From positions 1-6,163 of the forward strand of contig JAUWKY010000156.1 in NCBI GenBank assembly GCA_030613915.1: 6,163 nt of DNA. Reading direction: 5' to 3'. Made by a program: the position numbers and the translations under genes. Below the pieces are notes generated by a model, which was not told where the DNA came from, did no database searches, and worked only from the letters and a program-made list of their open reading frames with translations. This DNA comes from Syntrophobacterales bacterium. GTDB lineage: Bacteria > Desulfobacterota > Syntrophobacteria > BM002. Of this stretch, positions 1 to 5,860 are shown in pieces; positions within the stretch are counted from its first letter, which is position 1, and each line of letters starts with the position of its first letter.

Positions 1-90
1 TCTTTCTGTTCTCTGATCTCTGACTTCCGACCGCCGACCTCTGTCTCCTGCCTCCAACCTCGAGCGTAGCGCTCCTCCAACCTCCAACCC
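1..90. repeat. Heptanucleotide-periodic repeat with hairpin core, copy 1
   Basis: From the window edge to about 58 the + strand reads as degenerate pyrimidine-rich 7-mers (CTCTGAT, CTCTGAC, TTCCGAC, CGCCGAC, CTCTGTC). These end in CTCCAAC (52-58), then a 16-nt core at 59-74 (CTCGAGCGTAGCGCTC), then two perfect tandem CTCCAAC units (75-88). The core can fold as GAGCG-TAG-CGCTC, a 5-bp stem. The same order recurs at 4390-4426, 4462-4491 and 5931-5967, so this is a dispersed family and not chance low complexity. It resembles the short tandemly repeated repetitive sequences known from other bacteria in having a 7-bp period; any shared origin is inference. The left end is cut by the window. Confidence 0.85.
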
Positions 91-121
91 TTTTCTCCAT
101 GCCTTCCCAAACACAAGACCC

Positions 122-149
122 TTGCATTCCCTTCAAAAAAGACTATACT
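122..149 (+). promoter_or_regulatory. Candidate sigma70-type promoter of typA
   Basis: TTGCAT (122-127) and TATACT (144-149) are separated by 16 bp. The -10 matches the consensus at 5 of 6 positions; the -35 is weaker, with the TTG conserved. Transcription would start near 156 and give a leader of about 37 nt that includes the Shine-Dalgarno sequence. The element lies just downstream of the repeat block, in the only non-repetitive stretch before typA. This is a consensus match only. Confidence 0.42.
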
Positions 150-175
150 CCACAAGCCGCTTGCTTGCTGCCTTC

Positions 176-181
176 AGGAGG
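176..181 (+). promoter_or_regulatory. Shine-Dalgarno of typA, decides the start
   Basis: A perfect AGGAGG lies 11 nt before the ATG at 193. A second in-frame ATG at 220 gives the N-terminus more common in this family (MRNIAIIAHVDHGK) but has no comparable purine-rich site in front of it. The 193 start is therefore preferred. The spacing is slightly long, so the 220 start is not fully excluded. Confidence 0.7.
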
Positions 182-192
182 GATAGCGTGGA

Positions 193-2034
193 ATGAGTAG
201 TCTTGTGATAAACACCCGGATGCGGAACATCGCCATTATTGCCCACGTGGACCACGGAAAGACCACGCTTGTTGACGCCATGTTCAGGCAAAGCGGTCTT
301 ATCCGGGCGGGACAGGAAATCGATGACAGGATCATGGACAACCTGGAGCTGGAACGTGAGAGAGGCATCACCATCGCGGCGAAGAACTGTGCGGTTAACT
401 GGAAAGGCACGAAGATAAACATCATCGATACGCCCGGCCATGCCGATTTCGGCGGCGAGGTGGAACGGGCCCTCGCCATGGTTGACGGTGCCTTGCTCCT
501 GGTAGATGCTTCAGAGGGGCCCCTGCCTCAGACCCGCTTCGTGCTCAAAAAGACACTGGAGGCTGGGCTGAAGATCATCGTGGTGATCAACAAAATTGAC
601 CGCCAAGATGCCCGCCCTAATGAGGTCCTGAACGAGATATACGATCTCTTCATAGATCTGGACGCTACCGAGGAGCAGCTTGAGTTTCCTCTCCTCTATG
701 CCATAGGGCGTGAGGGCATTACTCAGAAGGGACTGGAGCAAAGGGGCGAGGATCTACAGCCTCTCTTCGACACCATCGTGGAGCAGATACCCCCGCCCTC
801 CTATGACCCCGACGAACCCTTTCAGATGTTGGTGGCCGACCTTGGTTACTCCGACTATCTGGGCAGGCTGGCCATAGGCAGGGTCGTCAACGGTTGGGCG
901 AGAAGCAATGACTCTCTGGTTTGCCTCGACGCGCTGGGCCGGCAGGTTTCCCTCAAGGTCTCAAAACTCCAGGTCTACGAGGGGTTGAAGCTCCAGGAGA
1001 CGGAGTGTGCGGAGCCCGGTGATATCGTCGTGCTCGCTGGGGTAGCGGAAGTCAAGATAGGCGACACCATTTGCACCCATGAATCGCCGAAGCCCCTGAA
1101 GCGGATCAATGTAGAGGAGCCCACCGTCTCCATGCGCTTCACCATCAACACCTCGCCCTTTGCTGGCAAAGAGGGGAAATACGTTCAGGCGAGTAAGGTT
1201 GGCGAGCGCCTATTCAAAGAAACGCTGAGAAACGTCGGCATACAGGTGGAGGACGGCGAAGACAGAGAGAGCTTCGTGGTCAAGGGCAGAGGCGAATTCC
1301 AGATGGCCATTCTCATCGAAACCATGAGACGGGAGGGCTTCGAATTCTGCGTAGGGCGTCCCGAGGTCATCTACAGGCACCGGAACGGCGAGACATACGA
1401 GCCCATGGAGCACCTCTTCGTCGACTGCAATGAGAATTTTCTTGGGATCGTGACAGAGAAGCTCTCCTCCCGTAAGGGACATATGATTAACCTGGTAAAC
1501 AGGGGCAGCGGCAGGGTGCGCGTTGAATTCAACATCCCGGCCCGAGCCCTCATCGGCTATCGGGAGGAGTTCCTCACCGACACCAAGGGCACGGGTATCA
1601 TGAACTGCTACTATGCGGGGTATGATCTGTTCAGAGGTGCCTTTCCAACCCGGTACACCGGCTCCATAGTGGCCGACAGGCAGGGAAAGGCTGTTGCCTA
1701 CGCCCTTTTCAACCTCGAGCCTCGAGGGCAGCTCTTCATCGTCCCGGGCACACCCGTGTACGAAGGCATGATTGTCGGCGAGCACAACCGGGAGAACGAT
1801 ATCAACGTAAACCCCTGCAAGGAGAAAAAGCTCTCCAATATGCGCGCCGCCGGCAGGGACGAGAATGTCATTCAGACACCACCCAGGATCGTGACGCTGG
1901 AGGGGGCGATCCATTTCATAAAGGAAGGCGAGATAATTGAGGTGACGCCCAAATCCCTGCGGTTGCGAAAGGCGGTCCTTTCGGCTAAAAAGCGGCACAC
2001 TAATGCGGCAGCGGAGAAAAAGGCGGTCGCCTGA
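193..2034 (+). CDS. typA: Ribosome-associated translational GTPase TypA/BipA
   Basis: TypA/BipA is a cytoplasmic GTPase of the EF-G/EF-Tu superfamily that binds the 70S ribosome. In studied species it aids 50S assembly and adaptation to cold or other stress. The 613-residue product has the family's usual length. All G motifs are visible: G1 AHVDHGKTT at residues 17-25, G2 RGIT at 57-60, G3 DTPGH at 79-83, G4 NKID at 133-136 and G5 around YAIG at 169-172. A beta-barrel domain II and EF-G-like domains follow, then the TypA-type C-terminal domain, recognisable by NIPARALIGYREEFLTDTKG and GTGIMN. Domain order and the absence of an EF-G domain IV separate it from EF-G and LepA. The last 25 or so residues form a Lys/Ala-rich basic tail, plausible for rRNA contact. 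The gene appears to be monocistronic, with repeats upstream and about 190 bases of spacer downstream. No intrinsic terminator with a U-tract is evident after the TGA. Confidence 0.97.
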   Translation: MSSLVINTRMRNIAIIAHVDHGKTTLVDAMFRQSGLIRAGQEIDDRIMDNLELERERGITIAAKNCAVNWKGTKINIIDTPGHADFGGEVERALAMVDGALLLVDASEGPLPQTRFVLKKTLEAGLKIIVVINKIDRQDARPNEVLNEIYDLFIDLDATEEQLEFPLLYAIGREGITQKGLEQRGEDLQPLFDTIVEQIPPPSYDPDEPFQMLVADLGYSDYLGRLAIGRVVNGWARSNDSLVCLDALGRQVSLKVSKLQVYEGLKLQETECAEPGDIVVLAGVAEVKIGDTICTHESPKPLKRINVEEPTVSMRFTINTSPFAGKEGKYVQASKVGERLFKETLRNVGIQVEDGEDRESFVVKGRGEFQMAILIETMRREGFEFCVGRPEVIYRHRNGETYEPMEHLFVDCNENFLGIVTEKLSSRKGHMINLVNRGSGRVRVEFNIPARALIGYREEFLTDTKGTGIMNCYYAGYDLFRGAFPTRYTGSIVADRQGKAVAYALFNLEPRGQLFIVPGTPVYEGMIVGEHNRENDINVNPCKEKKLSNMRAAGRDENVIQTPPRIVTLEGAIHFIKEGEIIEVTPKSLRLRKAVLSAKKRHTNAAAEKKAVA

Positions 2035-2130
2035 GCGAAGGTGCTCGGATCATCTTCAATTCCCTCGTCATCTCTGCAGACTACGAATAGCGCTCTTTTT
2101 GACCCCAAGAATGTGAATATAGAGCCATAT

Positions 2131-2209
2131 TTGACCACTTTTTCGATATCATTACAAACAAAATTAACTACTTAGTTTGGCCCGACCTCATTTCCGTTAA
2201 TCCTATAAT
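2131..2209 (+). promoter_or_regulatory. Two competing promoter candidates for the SEC-C gene
   Basis: Candidate 1 is TTGACC (2131-2136, 5 of 6 to consensus) with TACAAA (2153-2158, 4 of 6) at 16-bp spacing, giving a leader of about 60 nt. Candidate 2 is a perfect TATAAT at 2204-2209 with no recognisable -35 at 16-18 bp upstream; it would leave only about 12 nt of leader. The surrounding 2100-2227 stretch is AT-rich compared with typA and otherwise holds nothing I can name. Confidence 0.3.
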
Positions 2210-2210
2210 A

Positions 2211-2255
2211 TTTTTGATGGTGAAAAGATGGAAAAAGTTTTTGATGGTAAAAAGA
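2211..2255 (+). repeat. In-frame 18-bp duplication across the SEC-C gene start
   Basis: An 18-bp sequence starting TTTTTGATGGT occurs at 2211-2228 and again at 2238-2255, with one mismatch (G2222 against A2249). The copies are 27 bp, or nine codons, apart, so both encode the same reading frame. The chosen ATG lies at the end of the first copy. The frame upstream is open back to a TAA at 2198-2200 but has no further ATG, GTG or TTG in phase. Confidence 0.8.
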
Positions 2256-2515
2256 AAACGAAATTAGGCACTGAAAATAGGCCTGCTGTTGTTAATGTGC
2301 AAACCGAAGAAAGACTGAAAGAAGTAGCATCAATATTGGAAGAAAAGGGCTGGAAATATACAATTGGATTGGAACCAGATAAACCAGAGGATATTACCGA
2401 TTTAGAAATATTATTGAATCCACAAGAACCAAAGATAGCCGAAAAGAAAGTTGGACGCAATGAGCCCTGCTCATGCGGCAGCGGCAAGAAGTATAAGAAA
2501 TGCTGTGGCAAATAA
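2228..2515 (+). CDS. Small SEC-C motif zinc-binding protein (PBPRA1643-like family)
   Basis: This predicted cytoplasmic protein has 95 residues and no signal peptide or membrane segment. It ends in a textbook SEC-C metal-binding motif, [20 protein letters not shown], with zinc ligands at Cys81, Cys83, Cys92 and Cys93 (C-x-C-x8-C-C). SEC-C occurs at the SecA C-terminus, where it binds zinc and SecB or the ribosome, and in many small proteins of unknown role. The upstream part, with [17 protein letters not shown] and [14 protein letters not shown], matches what I recall of the SWIM/SEC-C family named after PBPRA1643; longer members begin with an extra N-terminal segment absent here. No biochemical function is established, so none is assigned. 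The ATG at 2228 is the only standard start in the open frame; the purines before it (GGTGAAAAG) are a weak ribosome site. Most of the gene is visibly more AT-rich than typA or metF, except the Cys/Gly-coding tail, which suggests a different history such as transfer. Confidence 0.85.
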   Translation: MEKVFDGKKKTKLGTENRPAVVNVQTEERLKEVASILEEKGWKYTIGLEPDKPEDITDLEILLNPQEPKIAEKKVGRNEPCSCGSGKKYKKCCGK

Positions 2516-2550
2516 GGCTATTGGAGGGTTTGTGTCGCGGTAGGAATGCC

Positions 2551-2570
2551 GGTCGTCCGACCCCAATTTT
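2551..2570 (+). terminator. Weak possible terminator after the SEC-C gene
   Basis: GGTC-GTCC-GACC (2551-2562) can form a 4-bp stem with a 4-nt loop, followed after CCAA by TTTT (2567-2570). The stem is short and the T-tract is displaced, so this falls below the usual standard for an intrinsic terminator. It is listed because it is the only candidate in the gap. Confidence 0.2.
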
Positions 2571-2592
2571 AAACTATGCCCTTCTCCCCTCG

Positions 2593-2642
2593 TCTCGCCT
2601 GTCTCGCTTTTCTCGCCTGTCTCGCTGGCTCACGCAGTGAGC
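2593..2642. repeat. Nonamer-periodic repeat plus small hairpin upstream of glpK
   Basis: Successive 9-mers read TCTCGCCTG, TCTCGCTTT, TCTCGCCTG, TCTCGCTGG (2593-2628), so the 16-nt string TCTCGCCTGTCTCGCT is present twice, 18 bp apart. It is followed directly by the inverted repeat GCTCAC-GCA-GTGAGC (2628-2642). The composition resembles the heptad family (CT-rich array beside a short GC hairpin), but the period and sequence differ. It ends about 30 bases before the glpK ribosome site, so it may lie in the glpK leader. I see no clear -35/-10 pair in the gap, and the glpK promoter is not identified. Confidence 0.75.
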
Positions 2643-2671
2643 TCCCTTGCCAACTCACCTAAATTCCCGGA

Positions 2672-2677
2672 AAGGAG
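2672..2677 (+). promoter_or_regulatory. Shine-Dalgarno of glpK
   Basis: AAGGAG lies 8 nt before the ATG at 2686 within a purine-rich AAAGGAGA stretch. It is an optimal ribosome site and fixes the glpK start, consistent with the family's N-terminus one strand before the DQGTTSTR motif. Confidence 0.85.
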
Positions 2678-2685
2678 ATTGAAAA

Positions 2686-4197
2686 ATGACCTATTATGTG
2701 GGAGCGTTGGATCAGGGCACGACAAGCACCCGCTTCATCATTTTTGATCATAGCGGACAAATCGTCGCTATCGACCAGAAAGAGCATGAACAGATTTTTC
2801 CGCGGCCGGGTTGGGTGGAGCATAACCCCCTTGAAATCTGGCAGAACACTGGGGACGTTATCCAGGGGGCCCTTGCAAAGGCGAACCTTTCCGGCTCAGA
2901 TCTGGCCGCTATCGGCATCACCAATCAGCGAGAAACCACCGTGATCTGGGATAAAAATACAGGCAAACCTTACACCAACGCCATTGTCTGGCAGTGCACT
3001 CGTACAGATGAAATATGCAAAGAATTAAGCCGGGAGCAGGGACAAAATCGGTTTCGTGACAAAACCGGTCTTCCCATCGCAACCTATTTTTCAGGACCCA
3101 AAATCAAATGGATATTGGATCATATCGCTGAAGCCCGGACCGCCGCGGATAAAGGCGATGCTCTTTTTGGTACTATGGAAACTTGGCTGATCTGGTGGCT
3201 CACCGGAGGACCCTCGGGCGGGGCACACGTAACCGACGTTACCAACGCCAGCCGGACTATGCTTATGGATTTAAATACGCTGAATTGGGATGAAGATATC
3301 CTGCAAATCCTGGGAATTCCCCATCAGATTCTTCCTAATATCGTACCCTCCAGCGATACTAACAGCTGGGGCGCGACCCGTGGGGATGGGCCCTTGAGCG
3401 CGAAGATACCTGTCTGCGGCGCCCTCGGCGATCAACAGGCTGCGTTAGTGGGGCAGACATGCTTTGACATGGGGGAGGCCAAAAACACATACGGTACCGG
3501 ATGTTTTTTGTTGCTGAATACCGGTACGACCCCTGTACCTTCCCGGCAAGGCCTGCTTACCACCTTGGGCTATCAAATCAGTGACCAGCGCCCCGTCTAC
3601 TGCCTGGAAGGAGCCATAGCTGTTACAGGCGCCCTTGTACAGTGGCTAAGGGATAACCTGGGATTGATTTCCAGTGCTCCTGAAATCGAGGATCTTGCCG
3701 AAACTGTGGATAATAACGGTGGTGCTTACTTTGTACCCGCATTTTCAGGGCTGTTTGCTCCATACTGGCGTTCGGATGCGCGCGGCATCATTGCCGGACT
3801 TACTCGATTTGTGAACAAAGGGCATATCGCCAGGGCGGTTTTGGAAGCCAGCGCCTATCAAACACGGGACATTGTCGAAGCCATGAACAAGGATTCCGGT
3901 GTCGAATTAACCAAACTTAAAGTCGATGGCGGTATGGTCGGTAATGAATTGCTGATGCAGTTTCAATCCGATATCCTGAATGTACCGGTAATCCGTCCCC
4001 AAGTTTCGGAAACCACTGCTTTAGGAGCTGCCTATGCGGCCGGTCTGGCCGTCGGGTTTTGGTCTGACATTGAAGGGCTACGGAAAAATTGGTCCGAAGA
4101 TAAAACCTTCCACCCCGCCATGGAGTCGACCGTCAGGGAAAAATGCTACAAGGAATGGAAAAAAGCGGTGGACAGGACTTTTAACTGGGTGGAATAA
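2686..4197 (+). CDS. glpK: Glycerol kinase
   Basis: GlpK phosphorylates glycerol with ATP to sn-glycerol 3-phosphate in the cytoplasm, the entry step of glycerol catabolism and a source of lipid backbone. The 503-residue product is a full-length FGGY-family kinase. DQGTTSTR at 9-16 is the N-terminal phosphate loop. Expected glycerol-contact residues are present: Arg82-Glu83 (NQRET), Trp102, Tyr134 (ATYFSGPK) and Asp249-Gln250 ([10 protein letters not shown]). TYGTGCF at 268-274 and the late [17 protein letters not shown] segment belong to the second half of the ATPase fold. [11 protein letters not shown] (181-191) is typical of glycerol kinases rather than xylulo- or gluconokinases. The E. 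coli fructose-1,6-bisphosphate loop (GGTR) is not evident; a Lys lies where the Arg would align, so allosteric control may differ (inference). No glpF, glpD or glpR is visible nearby, so it stands alone here. Tandem TAATAA ends the frame. Base composition is less GC-rich than typA. Confidence 0.97.
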   Translation: MTYYVGALDQGTTSTRFIIFDHSGQIVAIDQKEHEQIFPRPGWVEHNPLEIWQNTGDVIQGALAKANLSGSDLAAIGITNQRETTVIWDKNTGKPYTNAIVWQCTRTDEICKELSREQGQNRFRDKTGLPIATYFSGPKIKWILDHIAEARTAADKGDALFGTMETWLIWWLTGGPSGGAHVTDVTNASRTMLMDLNTLNWDEDILQILGIPHQILPNIVPSSDTNSWGATRGDGPLSAKIPVCGALGDQQAALVGQTCFDMGEAKNTYGTGCFLLLNTGTTPVPSRQGLLTTLGYQISDQRPVYCLEGAIAVTGALVQWLRDNLGLISSAPEIEDLAETVDNNGGAYFVPAFSGLFAPYWRSDARGIIAGLTRFVNKGHIARAVLEASAYQTRDIVEAMNKDSGVELTKLKVDGGMVGNELLMQFQSDILNVPVIRPQVSETTALGAAYAAGLAVGFWSDIEGLRKNWSEDKTFHPAMESTVREKCYKEWKKAVDRTFNWVE

Positions 4198-4220
4198 TAA
4201 AACCATTGGCACAAGATATT

Positions 4221-4254
4221 GGTAGGAAAGAGCACATAGAAAAGAGCTCCCACC
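4221..4254 (+). other. Imperfect hairpin downstream of glpK
   Basis: GGTAGGA (4221-4227) can pair with TCCCACC (4248-4254) with one A-C mismatch around a 20-nt loop. It begins 24 bases after the glpK stop and could stabilise the transcript end, but no T-tract follows, so it is not a standard intrinsic terminator. The rest of 4198-4323 shows nothing I can identify. Confidence 0.25.
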
Positions 4255-4323
4255 GACCTTATGGCCGATGAGGGACAATGGCAAAATTAAGGTAAGTCTA
4301 TGCCTACTACGCAGTGAAAAATC

Positions 4324-4550
4324 CGCAATCCTCAATCTACAATCTTCCCTCTGATCTCAGACTTCTGACCTCCGACCTCTGTCTTCTGCCTCCAACCTAA
4401 AGCGAAGCGCTCCTCCAACCTCCAACGTCTCTTCGCTGTCCTCTGATCTCTGACTTCCGACCTCAAGCGAGGCGCTCCTCCAACCTCCAACGGCATAGCC
4501 CCATGCCCTATGCCTTGTGCCTTGCGCCCTGTGCCTTATGCCTCCCATCT
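4324..4550. repeat. Heptad repeat block with two hairpin cores (copies 2 and 3)
   Basis: 7-mers begin around 4324 (CAATCCT, CAATCTA, CAATCTT) and pass into the CTCTGAC class (4350-4390). CTCCAAC (4390-4396) leads into core 2 at 4397-4412 (CTAAAGCGAAGCGCTC), then two CTCCAAC units (4413-4426). More CTCTGAY units (4441-4461) precede core 3 at 4462-4477 (CTCAAGCGAGGCGCTC), again followed by two CTCCAAC units (4478-4491). A third 7-mer class, TRTGCCY, runs at about 4509-4542 (TATGCCT, TGTGCCT, TGCGCCC, TGTGCCT, TATGCCT). Both cores keep the AGCG-N3-CGCT stem while the 3-nt loop varies. This block fills most of the gap between glpK and metF and contains no gene. Confidence 0.87.
4461..4506. repeat. 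Direct repeat flanking metF, left copy
   Basis: Positions 4461-4506 match 5937-5982 at 45 of 46 bases in the same orientation; the only difference is G4471 against A5947. The matched stretch covers the 16-nt core, both CTCCAAC units and the following GGCATAGCCCCATGC. The two copies are 1476 bp apart and bracket the whole metF gene with its promoter candidate. Confidence 0.88.
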
Positions 4551-4577
4551 TAGCTTGGTCCGACCACCGACCTTTAA

Positions 4578-4606
4578 TTGACTTGCTTGCGGCCACTGAT
4601 TACTAT
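4578..4606 (+). promoter_or_regulatory. Candidate sigma70-type promoter of metF
   Basis: TTGACT (4578-4583, 5 of 6 to consensus) and TACTAT (4601-4606, 4 of 6) are separated by the ideal 17 bp. Transcription would start near 4613 and leave a leader of about 85 nt. It sits immediately after the repeat block and is the best-spaced promoter candidate in the window. Confidence 0.5.
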
Positions 4607-4631
4607 TCAACCGAAAACGGTGTGGCTCATC

Positions 4632-4682
4632 AGATGATGCTTATCATCTCAGTCCAAAAACATTCTCGTTCTAAAGGAACGA
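4632..4682 (+). promoter_or_regulatory. metF leader with two hairpins before the ribosome site
   Basis: Hairpin A is AGATGAT-GCTT-ATCATCT (4632-4649), a perfect 7-bp stem with a 4-nt loop. Hairpin B is TCGTTC-TAAAG-GAACGA (4666-4682), a perfect 6-bp stem with a 5-nt loop. Hairpin B ends only 3 nt before the AAGGA Shine-Dalgarno (4686-4690). Upstream, TCATC at 4627-4631 is complementary to GATGA within hairpin A's left arm, so an alternative fold is conceivable. I do not recognise a SAM-I, SAM-II or cobalamin riboswitch core, nor a MetJ-type operator. Hairpin A could equally be a dyad operator in DNA. Confidence 0.4.
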
Positions 4683-4697
4683 AGTAAGGATAAAAAC

Positions 4698-5624
4698 ATG
4701 ATCAATAATATAACTGATATTTACGCAGAAAAGATGAAGATAGGGGATCCTGTATTTTCCTTCGAGGTCTTTCCACCTAAAACATCCGAGGGCATAGAAA
4801 ACCTGTTTGGCACCATTGAAGAGCTCGTAGAGCTCGAGCCCGACTACATTTCCGTTACATACGGGGCGGGCGGGTCCACTACCAGGTCCACCCTCGATAT
4901 AGCAAAGAAGATCCAGGACCGGTTCGGGATCACCTGCATGCATCATTTTACCCTCGTGAACCAGACTGTCGAGGAGCTCAGCCGACATATCGAGCTCATG
5001 GAAGACGCAGGAGTGAGAAATGTGCTTGCCCTCCGCGGTGATCCGCCCACAGAAATGGGAGAAAAGTTTAAAAAGATCGAGGGAGGTCTAGAGTACTGCT
5101 ACGAGCTCATAGACCTGCTCAAAGAGGTGGGGGATGATTCTTTTAGCATAGGAGTGGCGGGATTCCCGGAATGCCATATAGATTGCCCCCTGGAGGATCT
5201 TGACAGCGCCTATCTCAAAATGAAGGTCGATCACGGTGCGGAGTTTGTTATAACCCAGCTTTTCTTTGATAATCCCTCCTATTCACACTATCTCGAACGC
5301 GTGTCGGCTGCTGGCGTGGGGATACCGATAATACCCGGTGTATTGCCTATCATGGACTACCAGAAGCTTCTTCGCTTCTGTGATACTTGCGGTGCTTACA
5401 TCTGCCGGGAGGTGCACAAGATATTTGCGCCGGTTGCGAACGATATTGAAGAAACAGTCAAGAGAGGTACCAGATACGCTATCGAGCAGTCTGGGGATCT
5501 TTTGCGAAGAGGTGCCCCAGGCATTCATTTTTACTGCCTGAACAAAACCGAGCCGATCCGCACAATCTGGCAGCAACTGAAGGATCGGGCCGGCGAGTTT
5601 GTGCCGAAACAGGCCGCGATCTAG
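4698..5624 (+). CDS. metF: 5,10-methylenetetrahydrofolate reductase
   Basis: MetF is a cytoplasmic FAD-dependent TIM-barrel enzyme. It reduces 5,10-methylene-THF to 5-methyl-THF, supplying the methyl group for methionine synthesis; in anaerobes with a Wood-Ljungdahl pathway the same step belongs to the methyl branch. The 308 residues match the length of bacterial MetF. Visible hallmarks are SFEVFPPK with Glu23 (equivalent of the E. coli catalytic Glu28), VTYGAGGS at 53-60, ALRGDPP at 111-117 with Asp115 (E. coli Asp120, flavin tuning), ITQLFFD at 185-191 with Gln187, IIPGVLPI, and a C-terminal GIHFYCLN. The usual PHLTC segment reads HHFTLVNQT at 82-90, a divergence from E. coli MetF. The ATG at 4698 has AAGGA (4686-4690) 7 nt upstream. 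The gene stands alone between repeat blocks. No metV or corrinoid-protein partner lies beside it, so which pathway it serves cannot be told from context. Confidence 0.96.
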   Translation: MINNITDIYAEKMKIGDPVFSFEVFPPKTSEGIENLFGTIEELVELEPDYISVTYGAGGSTTRSTLDIAKKIQDRFGITCMHHFTLVNQTVEELSRHIELMEDAGVRNVLALRGDPPTEMGEKFKKIEGGLEYCYELIDLLKEVGDDSFSIGVAGFPECHIDCPLEDLDSAYLKMKVDHGAEFVITQLFFDNPSYSHYLERVSAAGVGIPIIPGVLPIMDYQKLLRFCDTCGAYICREVHKIFAPVANDIEETVKRGTRYAIEQSGDLLRRGAPGIHFYCLNKTEPIRTIWQQLKDRAGEFVPKQAAI

Positions 5625-5667
5625 CATCTGTCTTTTAATGTGAGCACTTAACAGCGGACAACAGACA

Positions 5668-5728
5668 GCCCTTCGACGAGACCTGTCGACGAGACTTGTC
5701 GACGAGCTCAAGTCGAGTCGCTCAGGGC
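5668..5728. repeat. GC-rich ~13-bp array within an imperfect inverted repeat
   Basis: Units reading TGTCGACGAGAC repeat at a period of about 13 bp: CGACGAGACC (from 5674), CGACGAGACT (from 5687) and CGACGAGCTC (from 5700), then a degenerate CGAGTCGCTC. The outer ends GCCCT (5668-5672) and AGGGC (5724-5728) are inverted, and inside them GACTTG (5693-5698) and CAAGTC (5709-5714) pair. The ends recall the intergenic palindrome CCCTTCGACAAGCTCAGGG that I have seen in many genomes, here apparently expanded by internal unit duplication; that relationship is inference. It begins 44 bases after the metF stop. No T-tract makes it a standard terminator. Confidence 0.75.
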
Positions 5729-5751
5729 AGGTAGTTATTTGTCGATTAGGA

Positions 5752-5791
5752 AATTAGAGAATTAGAAAATTAGTTAAATAGTTAAATCGTT
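5752..5791. repeat. AT-rich octamer array
   Basis: Five contiguous 8-mers read AATTAGAG, AATTAGAA, AATTAGTT, AAATAGTT and AAATCGTT; each differs from its neighbour at one or two positions, and a partial unit (ATTAGGA) precedes them. The drift from one unit to the next looks like tandem duplication followed by point change. The array is sharply AT-rich between GC-rich elements. Confidence 0.75.
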
Positions 5792-5825
5792 CAAGCCGTA
5801 GAAGTCGTTAAAACCTTTCAAACTG

Positions 5826-5856
5826 CAAGATCGCGGCTAAAAGCCGCTCCCACAGG
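5826..5856 (-). repeat. REP-like palindromic element
   Basis: GCGGCT (5833-5838) and AGCCGC (5842-5847) form a perfect 6-bp stem with a 3-nt loop. Read on the - strand the element begins CCTGTGGGAGCGGCTTTTAG. This matches the general form of REP sequences: a GTGG/GTAG tetranucleotide, GAG, then a GC-rich hairpin ending GCGAT. Such elements are usually dispersed by REP-associated tyrosine transposases (RAYTs), none of which is in this window. On the - strand it lies downstream of ileS and could protect that transcript's 3' end. Confidence 0.7.
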
Positions 5857-5860
5857 AAAA

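Noticed and set aside
1210..1998. A 262-codon open frame antisense to typA
   Set aside because: It lies wholly inside typA, which has every family motif. The antisense frame has no recognisable domain and is the usual shadow of a GC-rich gene.
2033..2048. Possible terminator hairpin at the typA stop (GAGC-GAAGGT-GCTC)
   Set aside because: The stem is short, one extension pair is a wobble, and no T-tract follows.
2041..2175. A GTG-initiated open frame of about 44 codons between typA and the SEC-C gene
   Set aside because: It has no Shine-Dalgarno, no recognisable product and a composition like random spacer; I could not support it as a gene or as a remnant of one.
4357..4596. A - strand open frame of 79 codons, with a sister frame at 5818-6024, sharing the peptide GYAVGGWRSASLEVG
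   Set aside because: Both frames lie in the heptad repeat and the shared peptide is simply the translated core plus CTCCAAC units. They have no ribosome site or family resemblance.
4611..4690. SAM-I riboswitch upstream of metF
   Set aside because: The conserved core and kink-turn sequence of SAM-I are not seen; only simple hairpins are present.
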